NCBI GenBank assembly: GCA_021815055.1
Contig: JAKAHJ010000003.1
Span: 1 to 40,163, forward strand
Direction: 5' to 3'
DNA from: Pseudomonadota bacterium
GTDB taxonomy: Bacteria > Pseudomonadota > Alphaproteobacteria > Rhizobiales > Xanthobacteraceae
DNA length: 40,163 nucleotides
Part shown: piece by piece, positions 31,914 to 40,163 of the stretch
Layout of the letters: each line of letters begins with the position of its first letter
How positions within the stretch are numbered: position 1 is the stretch's first letter
Notes under the pieces: generated by a model
Seen by the model: the letters and a program-made list of their open reading frames with translations, nothing else
What the model was told of the DNA's origin: nothing
The model's database searches: none
Translations under genes and position numbers: made by a program

Positions 31914-32697
31914 GAAAAGTAACTCCCAGGCGGGGCCGGCCATCGGTCTGGCCGGTGTCAATCTCTCGCTCGGGCAGGGGGCCGCCCGCGTTCATATCCT
32001 CAAGGATATCGACCTTCATATAGGCACCGGCGAGGCGATCGGCCTTATCGGACCGTCCGGCTCGGGCAAATCGACGCTACTCATGGTCATGGCCGGATTG
32101 GAGCGCGCCGACACCGGAACGGTGACTGTGGCGGGAGAAGAACTGACGCGGCTCGACGAGGACGCACTCGCGCGCTTTCGCGGACGCAATGTCGGCATCG
32201 TTTTCCAGTCGTTCCACCTCATACCGACAATGACCGCGCTCGAGAACGTGGCGGTGCCGCTGGAATTGGCCGGGGTCGGCGACGCACAGGAGCGCGCCCG
32301 CGCCGAGCTGACTTCGGTCGGTCTCGGGGACCGGTTCAAACATTATCCGGCGCAACTGTCCGGCGGCGAGCAGCAGCGCGTCGCCGTGGCGCGCGCGTTG
32401 GCTCCCGACCCGGCAATCCTGGTCGCGGATGAACCGACTGGCAACCTGGACGAAGACACCGGCCGCCAGATCATCGACCTCTTGTTCGCCGGACATCGGG
32501 GGCGCGGCAGTACGCTGGTGCTGGTGACGCATGATGCGGCGCTCGCCGCGCGCTGCGGCCGGGTGGTGCGGCTGCGGTCGGGGCGGATCGACGGCGATTC
32601 CTCGTCCCTCTCCCCCCGCAGCACTTCTTCTACCTCCCCCTGCAAGGGGGAGGTCGGCGAGCGAAGCTCGCCGGGTGGGGGTCAGCTTGAAATTTGA
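31912..32697 (+). CDS. ABC transporter ATP-binding protein (YbbA-like)
   Basis: GPSGSGKSTLL, LSGGEQQRVAVARAL, ILVADEPTGNLD; divergent from tesA. Confidence 0.94.
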   Translation: MKSNSQAGPAIGLAGVNLSLGQGAARVHILKDIDLHIGTGEAIGLIGPSGSGKSTLLMVMAGLERADTGTVTVAGEELTRLDEDALARFRGRNVGIVFQSFHLIPTMTALENVAVPLELAGVGDAQERARAELTSVGLGDRFKHYPAQLSGGEQQRVAVARALAPDPAILVADEPTGNLDEDTGRQIIDLLFAGHRGRGSTLVLVTHDAALAARCGRVVRLRSGRIDGDSSSLSPRSTSSTSPCKGEVGERSSPGGGQLEI

Positions 32698-32758
32698 CCC
32701 CACCCGACCCGCCCTCGCTGCCGCTCCGGCGGGCCACCCTCCCCTTTCAGGGGAGGGA
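32631..32758. repeat. Composite CCTCCCCC...GGGGGAGG / CCCTCCCCTTTCAGGGGAGGG repeat element overlapping the ATPase/permease junction
   Basis: cctccccctgcaagggggagg, gtgggggtcagcttgaaatttgaccccac, ccctcccctttcaggggaggg. Confidence 0.85.
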
Positions 32759-35305
32759 AAAGGAAGGTCGCGCTGGCTCCCCCTGCGTTTCGCGCTGCGC
32801 GAAATGCGCGCCGGCCTGCGTGGCTTCTACATTTTCATCGCCTGCATCGCGCTCGGCGCCATGGCGATCGCCGGCGTCGGCTCGCTGGCCGCCAGCCTGT
32901 CCGACGGGTTGGCGCGCGAAGGCCGCATTATCCTCGGCGGCGACCTGTCGTTCAGCCTGATCCAGCGCGAAGCGTCGCCCGCGGAAATGACCTTCCTGCG
33001 CGAGCATGGCCGCGTTTCGACCGCTACCACCATGCGCGCGATGGCGCGCACCCAAGACGGCCGTGCGACACTGGTCGAAATCAAGGCGGTCGACGGCGCC
33101 TATCCGCTGTTCGGCGCGGTCAAGCTCGATCCGGCCGGACCGCTCGCCGACGCGCTCGCACCTCGCGACGGCGTCTATGGCGCCGCCGCCGATCCGACCT
33201 TGATGGAGCGCTTCAGCCTCAAGCCCGGGGCCCGGCTGACGGTTGGCAATGCGACTTTCGAAATCCGTGCCGCGCTCGCGAGCGAGCCGGACAAGCTCGC
33301 CGGCGGCATCGGCTTCGGGCCGCGCCTGATGATGAGCGAGGCGGGCCTGCGCGCCACCGGCCTCATCCAGCCGGGCAGTCTGGTGCGCTGGCACTATCGC
33401 ATGCGGCTGCCCGAGCCGGATGCAAGCGACGCCGCCGCCAAAGCGGTGACGCGCGCGGCGCGCGCGCAATTGCCGCAGGCCGGTTGGGATATCCGCAGCC
33501 GCAGCAACGCCTCGCCGCAGCTCGAACGCAATGTCGAGCGCTTCACGCAGTTCCTCACCATTGTCGGGCTGACCGCGCTGCTGGTCGGCGGCGTCGGCGT
33601 CGGCAATGCGGTGAAGAGCCATCTCGACCGGCGGCGCGAGACCATCGCGACCATGAAGGCGCTCGGTGCCAGCGGGCGGCGCGTCTTCGCCATTTATCTC
33701 ACGCAAGTAATGCTGCTGGCGCTGATCGGCGGCGTCATCGGCATGGTGCTGGGTGCGATCATGCCCTTCGCCGTAGCCTCGACTTTCGCCGCCATCGTTC
33801 CCTTGCCGATCGTGCCGGCGGTGCATCCCGGCGAACTGGCGCTGGCGCTGGTCTACGGCTTCATGACCGCGCTGACGTTTGCGCTCTGGCCGCTCGGACG
33901 CGCGCATGACGTGCCGGTCGGCGCGCTGTTTCGCGACATGGTGACGCCGCAAGCGCAAAGACCGCGCTCGCTCTATGTCGCGCTCACCGCGGGCGCGGTC
34001 GCCGCCTTGGCGGCGATGGCGGTGCTGCTCGCCTACGACCGGCGGGTGGCCATCATTTATGTCGGAGTCGCGGCGGCGGTGTTCCTTTTGCTGCGGCTGG
34101 TGGCTTCGCTTCTGATGTGGCTCGCCGCCCGCGCGCCGCGCGCCCGTTCCACCGTGCTACGCATGGCGGTCGCCAATATCCACCGGCCGAGCGCGCTGAC
34201 CCCGACGGTCGTGCTGTCGCTCGGGCTCGGCATCGCGCTGCTGGTGACGGTGATCGAGATCGACGCCAATTTGCGTCAGCAGTTCGCGCACGAGTTGCCG
34301 GCCAAGGCGCCATCGTTCTTCTTCCTCGACATCCCGTCCGATCAGGCCGAGCGTTTCGATTCCTTCGTGCAGGCGCAGGCGCCGCAGGCGAGCCTGGAAG
34401 AAGTCCCCATGCTGCGCGGACGCATCGTCTCGGCGGGCGGCATTCCGGTCGAAAAGATCAAGCCCAAGGACGCCGCCGCCTGGGTGCTGCAAAGCGACCG
34501 CGGCATCACCTACAGCAGCACGGTGCCGGAAGGCTCGCGCCTGGTCGCGGGCGAATGGTGGAAGCCAGACTATGACGGCCCGCCGCTGGTCTCGTTCGAG
34601 CAGCGCATCGCCGACGGGCTCGGCCTCAAACTGGGCGATTCCGTCACCGTCAACGTGCTCGGCCGCGATATCACCGCCCGCATCGCCAATCTGCGGCGCG
34701 TCGACTGGCAGAGCCTGAGCATCAATTTCGTGATGGTGTTCTCGCCCAATGCCTTCCGCGGCGCGCCGCACACGCGGCTCGCAACGCTCACCTATCCCGA
34801 CGGCGGCAAGCCGGCGGAGGAAGGCGCGCTCATCCGCCGCGTCGCCGAGGCGTTTCCGACCGTCACCGCGGTGCGCGTGAAGGACGCGCTCGAGGCGATC
34901 GGCACGATCGTCGCCGATCTGGTGCTGGCGATCCGCGGCGCGAGCGCCATCACTCTGATAGCGGCGGCGCTGGTGCTCGGAGGCGCGCTCGCCGCCGGGC
35001 ACCACGCCCGGGTCTATGACGCGGTGATCTTGAAGACTTTGGGCGCCACGCGGCCACGGCTGCTGGCGGCCTATATGGTCGAGTACCTCTTGCTCGGCTC
35101 GGCCACGGCGGCGTTCGGGGTTTTGAGCGGATCGCTCGCGAGCTGGCTGATCGTGACCGAGCTCATGCACCTGCGCTTTACCTGGCTGCCGACGCCCGCC
35201 CTGGGCGCGGCGTTCGCCGCGGTTGCGGTGACCCTCGTCCTGGGCCTCCTGGGCACGTTCCGGGCGCTCGGGCAGAAGCCGGCCCCCGTGTTACGGAATC
35301 TTTAA
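32675..35305 (+). CDS. ABC transporter permease, FtsX-like (YbbP-like)
   Basis: ORF 32531..35305; LRFALREMRAGLRGFYIFIACIALGAMAIAGVGSLAASLSDGLAREGRIILGGD, FtsX-type TM blocks. Start uncertain (GTG 32675 or TTG 32687). Confidence 0.85.
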   Translation: MGVSLKFDPTRPALAAAPAGHPPLSGEGKGRSRWLPLRFALREMRAGLRGFYIFIACIALGAMAIAGVGSLAASLSDGLAREGRIILGGDLSFSLIQREASPAEMTFLREHGRVSTATTMRAMARTQDGRATLVEIKAVDGAYPLFGAVKLDPAGPLADALAPRDGVYGAAADPTLMERFSLKPGARLTVGNATFEIRAALASEPDKLAGGIGFGPRLMMSEAGLRATGLIQPGSLVRWHYRMRLPEPDASDAAAKAVTRAARAQLPQAGWDIRSRSNASPQLERNVERFTQFLTIVGLTALLVGGVGVGNAVKSHLDRRRETIATMKALGASGRRVFAIYLTQVMLLALIGGVIGMVLGAIMPFAVASTFAAIVPLPIVPAVHPGELALALVYGFMTALTFALWPLGRAHDVPVGALFRDMVTPQAQRPRSLYVALTAGAVAALAAMAVLLAYDRRVAIIYVGVAAAVFLLLRLVASLLMWLAARAPRARSTVLRMAVANIHRPSALTPTVVLSLGLGIALLVTVIEIDANLRQQFAHELPAKAPSFFFLDIPSDQAERFDSFVQAQAPQASLEEVPMLRGRIVSAGGIPVEKIKPKDAAAWVLQSDRGITYSSTVPEGSRLVAGEWWKPDYDGPPLVSFEQRIADGLGLKLGDSVTVNVLGRDITARIANLRRVDWQSLSINFVMVFSPNAFRGAPHTRLATLTYPDGGKPAEEGALIRRVAEAFPTVTAVRVKDALEAIGTIVADLVLAIRGASAITLIAAALVLGGALAAGHHARVYDAVILKTLGATRPRLLAAYMVEYLLLGSATAAFGVLSGSLASWLIVTELMHLRFTWLPTPALGAAFAAVAVTLVLGLLGTFRALGQKPAPVLRNL

Positions 35306-35341
35306 GTTTTTTGCGACATTCGGTCGCGCGGCATAAGCCCT

Positions 35342-35370
35342 CTGACAACGGCCATCCCCTCGGCTATAAT
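35342..35370 (+). promoter_or_regulatory. Putative sigma70-type promoter for the Bax inhibitor-1 gene
   Basis: CTGACA - 17 bp - TATAAT. Confidence 0.65.
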
Positions 35371-35526
35371 TGTTAAAGATAGGCAATGCGGTCAGCCATC
35401 AAGGGGCCACATCTGGCGCGAAGACTTGCGACCTACTAGATTCAGGACCGCAGGCGCGACGGCCGGAATACCGGCGCGCCGAGTTCGCGACCGGCCGCAT
35501 GCCGGAACATGGAGAGGACAACTTCG

Positions 35527-36282
35527 ATGTCGGACTTCGACCGTAACGTAGCAGCCCGCGGCTTCGGCGCCGCGCGCGCCGCGGAGATCGATGCGGGCCT
35601 GCGCGCCTACATGCTCCGCGTCTACAATTACATGGCCACCGGCGTCGCTCTGACCGGCGTCGTCGCCTGGCTCACCTTCAATGCCGCCGTCACTACCAAT
35701 GGCGCCGGCAAGCTCGTGCTGACCTCGTTCGGTCATGCGATCTACAGCGGCCCGCTGACGATCGTACTGTTCCTGGCCACGCTCGGAATCGTGTTCTTCA
35801 TGAGCTTCCGTATCGACCGCCTGCAGCCGTCGACCGCGCTCATGCTGTTCATGGGCTATGCCGGCTTGCTCGGGCTGATGCTGTCGTCGGTGTTCCTGGC
35901 CTATACGGGCGTGTCGATCACGCGCACGTTCTTCATCTCGGCGGCCTCGTTCGGCGCCTTGAGCCTGTACGGCTATACGACGCAGCGCGATCTGTCGCCG
36001 ATCGGCTCGTTCCTGATCATGGGCCTGTTCGGCCTGATCCTGGCAATGATCGTCAACATCTTCCTGAAGAGCAGCGGGCTCGACTTCGCCATCTCTGCGA
36101 TCGGCGTGCTGATTTTCGCCGGGCTAACCGCCTGGGATACCCAGAAGATCAAGGAGATGTATTCCGTCAATGACGACGGCACCGTGGCAGGCCGCAAAGC
36201 GGTGATGGGCGCGCTGACGCTCTATCTCGACTTCATCAACCTGTTCCTGTTCATGCTGCGCTTTCTCGGCGATCGTCGCTAA
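35527..36282 (+). CDS. Bax inhibitor-1/YccA family membrane protein
   Basis: LRAYMLRVYNYMATGVALTGVVAWL...FISAASFGALSLYGYTTQRDLSPIGSFLIMGLFGLI...GLTAWDTQKIKEMY. Confidence 0.95.
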   Translation: MSDFDRNVAARGFGAARAAEIDAGLRAYMLRVYNYMATGVALTGVVAWLTFNAAVTTNGAGKLVLTSFGHAIYSGPLTIVLFLATLGIVFFMSFRIDRLQPSTALMLFMGYAGLLGLMLSSVFLAYTGVSITRTFFISAASFGALSLYGYTTQRDLSPIGSFLIMGLFGLILAMIVNIFLKSSGLDFAISAIGVLIFAGLTAWDTQKIKEMYSVNDDGTVAGRKAVMGALTLYLDFINLFLFMLRFLGDRR

Positions 36283-36308
36283 GTCCGCAGCAGAAGCAGA
36301 CCTGTTCG

Positions 36309-36343
36309 GCGCCCCGGCCTCGTGCCGGGGCGCTTTGTTTTTT
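36309..36343 (+). terminator. Intrinsic terminator of the Bax inhibitor-1 gene
   Basis: GCGCCCCGGC-ctcgt-GCCGGGGCGC followed by TTTGTTTTTT. Confidence 0.9.
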
Positions 36344-36360
36344 GCTATTGTTGCGGCGCC

Positions 36361-36918
36361 ATGCCCTCCACCATCCGCCCCGCGACCCTCGCCGATATCC
36401 CCGCCATCACCCATATCTACGCCCATGCGGTCGCCCACGGCACCGCCTCGTTTGAGCTGGAGCCGCCGAACGAAGCGGAAATGGCCGAACGGATGCAGGT
36501 CATCCTCGACGGCAAGTTTCCGTATTTCGTCGCGGAGCTGAACGGAAAAATTGCCGGCTATGCCTATGCCTCGCTCTATCGGACGCGGCCGGCCTACCGC
36601 TTCACGGTCGAGAATTCGGTCTATGTCGATCCTGCGATCCATCGCCGCGGCATCGGCCGGCTGCTGCTCGAACGGCTGATCGATGCCTGCACGGCGCTCG
36701 GCTACAGGCAAATGATCGCGGTCATCGGCGACTCGAACCAGGCGGCTTCGATCGGCGTGCACAAGGCCTGCGGCTTCGAGCCGGCCGGCAATCTGAAAAA
36801 CATCGGCTACAAGTTCGGGCGCTGGCTCGACACGCCGCTGATGCAGCGCGCGCTTGGCGAGGGGGCAACGACGAAGCCGGAGATTGGTTTGTCCCGGGCG
36901 CAGCGCAACACGAAGTGA
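36361..36918 (+). CDS. GNAT family N-acetyltransferase, phosphinothricin acetyltransferase-like
   Basis: IRPATLADIPAITHIYAHAVAHGTASFELEPPNEAEM...AYRFTVENSVYVDPAIHRRGIGRLLLERLID. Confidence 0.9.
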   Translation: MPSTIRPATLADIPAITHIYAHAVAHGTASFELEPPNEAEMAERMQVILDGKFPYFVAELNGKIAGYAYASLYRTRPAYRFTVENSVYVDPAIHRRGIGRLLLERLIDACTALGYRQMIAVIGDSNQAASIGVHKACGFEPAGNLKNIGYKFGRWLDTPLMQRALGEGATTKPEIGLSRAQRNTK

Positions 36919-37020
36919 TGCGCTGCAGACCCGGGACCGTAAAGCAATCCGCGCTTTGGAACGGCCCCGGCTCTGCGGCGCATCACTTCACTATCGCTCG
37001 TGCTGCGCCGCGTCCGGGGC
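36895..37020. repeat. Inverted repeat of CCCGGGCGCAGCGC/GCGCCGCGTCCGGGGC type
   Basis: cccgggcgcagcgcaacacgaagtgatgcgctgcagacccggg and ccccggctctgcggcgcatcacttcac...gtgctgcgccgcgtccgggg. Confidence 0.7.
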
Positions 37021-37032
37021 ACGCCCGTTTGG

Positions 37033-37416
37033 CTAATTCACCACCAGCGACAGGGTCGACTTGTCGATCGCCCGCAGCACGCGCTCGAGCTCATGGCCGC
37101 GGCGCAGGATATGGCCGGTGGCCGAGATCACGCTGTAGACGCCCTGGCGGCGCTCGAGCTTGGGATTTTTTTCGATCCGGTAGAGCGGCACTTCCGACGC
37201 GCGCCGGAATACCGAGAACACCGCGCGGTCTTTCAGGAAGTCGATGGCGTAGTCGCGCCATTCGCCGGCGGCGACCTTGCGGCCGTAGAGATCGAGAATG
37301 CGGTTGAGCTCGCGGCGGCTGAAGGTGACTTGGGTTACGGGGGCGGCAGCGCTGCGCGCCGCGGACGTGCCCCCCTGGAGCTGGCTGGGATCGGTGTCGC
37401 CGGGACCGAGCGTCAT
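37033..37416 (-). CDS. DUF2794 domain-containing protein
   Basis: VTFSRRELNRILDLYGRKVAAGEWRDYAIDFLKDRAVFSVFRRASEVPLYRIEKNPKLERRQGVYSVI. Confidence 0.88.
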   Translation of the reverse strand: MTLGPGDTDPSQLQGGTSAARSAAAPVTQVTFSRRELNRILDLYGRKVAAGEWRDYAIDFLKDRAVFSVFRRASEVPLYRIEKNPKLERRQGVYSVISATGHILRRGHELERVLRAIDKSTLSLVVN

Positions 37417-37599
37417 GCGGCGCCTCCTTTTTGCATTTCTGTCATAAGGAATGATTGCGCCGCCGGCCGTCCGCTGCAAGCCTTCCTTGGGTGCGCTGCG
37501 GGACTAAAAACGAGGCAAAAACGGCCGAAACCCGCGCTGCGCGATCACGAACTCGTTAATTGCCCACACAATAACGCCTAATTTCGGTCAATCGCCCGA

Positions 37600-37767
37600 C
37601 ATGCTACAGCGCGAAAAGGTCAGCGTTGCCTCATGGCCCGGTCCGGTTCGATCTCCGGATTCCTCAGCCCCCCAGCCCCCCGGGGGTCAGCCGACCGGGC
37701 CAGTTGAGTTCCGCGTACGGTTCAATCCCCTAAACCTTCGGGCCGGTTTTCACCGGCCCGTTTTTTT
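37600..37767 (+). ncRNA. Candidate orphan structured small RNA ending in an intrinsic terminator
   Basis: Perfect 10-bp stem tggcccggtc (37634-37643)/gaccgggcca (37693-37702) upstream of a strong terminator, with no plus-strand CDS upstream; 5' end unknown. Confidence 0.45.
37739..37767 (+). terminator. Intrinsic terminator
   Basis: CGGGCCGG-ttttca-CCGGCCCG followed by T7. Confidence 0.92.
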
Positions 37768-37773
37768 CGTGCC

Positions 37774-37851
37774 CGTCATTCTGCGGCGCGGACCATAAAC
37801 GCGTTTACGCGCGTCTTCGACGCGCTATGGCACGTGAGCCCGGAATGACGG
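37774..37851. repeat. CGTCATTC...GGAATGACG intergenic repeat
   Basis: Imperfect terminal inverted repeats with internal aaacgcgttt palindrome. Confidence 0.6.
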
Positions 37852-37857
37852 ATAAGT

Positions 37858-38616
37858 TCAGTGCAAATCGGCAGTCGCGGCGCCCAGCATCACGCCGGGC
37901 TTGGCGTCGGGTCCGCCCTGCACAAGGACGACCACGTGGTCGATGTCCTTGAGCGAATAGTGATCGCCGGCAAGATTTGTCACCGGCAGCGTGAACGTCT
38001 CGGCCTTGCCGTTCCACTCGCCGAGCTTCACCCAGTTTCGCACCACGTTGGTATAGGTCAGCGTGCGGCCGCGATTTTCGCCGCGGCCGATTGTGACGGG
38101 CACTTTGCCGCTGATCGGGCAAAGCCAGACCTCGCCGTGCCGCCGCGCATCTTTTGCGTCCGGCACGTTCACGACGATCTTGCCGTCGGCAACCGAAATC
38201 GCGACCGGCAATACGAGCGGCTTGGCTACGCTGTCCGTCTTCGCGATCGCGTCTTCGATCGCGGTCCTGTCGCTGCCGAGCACATGCATGACACCGTTCA
38301 CCACGACTTGCGGCGTGTAGACCGCGCGGTCGCCGCGCGCTTCGGCATAGGCGCGCTGCCGTGAGGAGTGGGCATGCAGCGCAAGCGTGTCCTTCCAGCC
38401 GAGATAGTCCCAGTAATCGACCGGCAGGCTCATCGTCAGCAGCGTGGGGTCGCCCGCCAGTTTGCCCATGAGCTTGTCGGCAGCCGGGCAGGACGAACAG
38501 CCCTGGCTGGTGAACAGCTCGATGACGGCGCGTAACCCGGCGGCACGAGCCGCCGGGATCGAAGCCGCAGTGCCGAAAATAAGCGCGGCCGCGAAGGCGA
38601 TGTGGCGATACTTCAT
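37858..38616 (-). CDS. DUF1223 domain-containing secreted thioredoxin-like protein
   Basis: Signal peptide; AVIELFTSQGCSSCPAADKLMGKLAGDPTLLTMSLPVDYWDYLGWKDTLA. Confidence 0.9.
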   Translation of the reverse strand: MKYRHIAFAAALIFGTAASIPAARAAGLRAVIELFTSQGCSSCPAADKLMGKLAGDPTLLTMSLPVDYWDYLGWKDTLALHAHSSRQRAYAEARGDRAVYTPQVVVNGVMHVLGSDRTAIEDAIAKTDSVAKPLVLPVAISVADGKIVVNVPDAKDARRHGEVWLCPISGKVPVTIGRGENRGRTLTYTNVVRNWVKLGEWNGKAETFTLPVTNLAGDHYSLKDIDHVVVLVQGGPDAKPGVMLGAATADLH

Positions 38617-38730
38617 GACGGTCCCACGTTCCCCTGCCCGCAAACCGCCTTATAAGGCGGCGCACCGATCACCCGCCACTCACTTCGTGGTGAGTGGTTG
38701 ATGCGGCAAGCCGAAGATCGTTAACGCCGG

Positions 38731-40163
<1,433 letters not shown>

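Noticed and set aside
32747-33958. 403-aa minus-strand ORF opposite the ABC permease
   Set aside because: Antisense shadow ORF rich in R/H/D/Q.
37705-37740. tRNA/tmRNA-like T-arm (GGTTCAATCCCC) before the 37.74-kb terminator
   Set aside because: Only two base pairs of a T-stem form and no acceptor stem, anticodon arm or CCA context is present.

Overview
GC-rich alphaproteobacterial (Rhizobiales/Bradyrhizobium-like) chromosomal window made mostly of conserved core genes. Contents in order: end of an EamA-type transporter; a CodA-like amidohydrolase; an AT-richer two-gene unknown island; a tandem MoeA / MoeA-PBP pair; the F1 ATP synthase operon atpHAGDC (minus); an EamA transporter; priA and xerC (divergent); a DUF4337 gene; the TCA operon mdh-sucC-sucD-sucA-sucB-[inserted cassette]-lpd (minus); DUF1003; zapE; GNAT; thpR; tesA diverging from a ybbA/ybbP-like ABC transporter; a Bax inhibitor-1 protein; a GNAT; DUF2794; DUF1223; and a 5'-truncated aconitase. 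Most striking observations: (1) a 665-bp cassette carrying a translationally coupled DUF4160-DUF2442 pair sits between sucB and lpd and is flanked by an 88/90-bp direct duplication of the sucB 3' end, starting exactly at the catalytic DHRxxDG motif, which suggests insertion with replacement of the gene 3' end; (2) a ~177-nt multi-hairpin element (3346-3522) closed by a perfect 17-bp inverted repeat, with internal hairpins that share TCGCAA loops; (3) a palindromic repeat inserted in frame within atpG; (4) a 26-bp operator-like dyad over a putative extended -10 promoter upstream of mdh; (5) an orphan structured sRNA/terminator candidate near 37.6-37.77 kb. Many intergenic palindromic repeats from several families are present. 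No CRISPR array, tRNA, rRNA, prophage or transposase was seen. All calls are by reading and motif recognition; no database searches were run.
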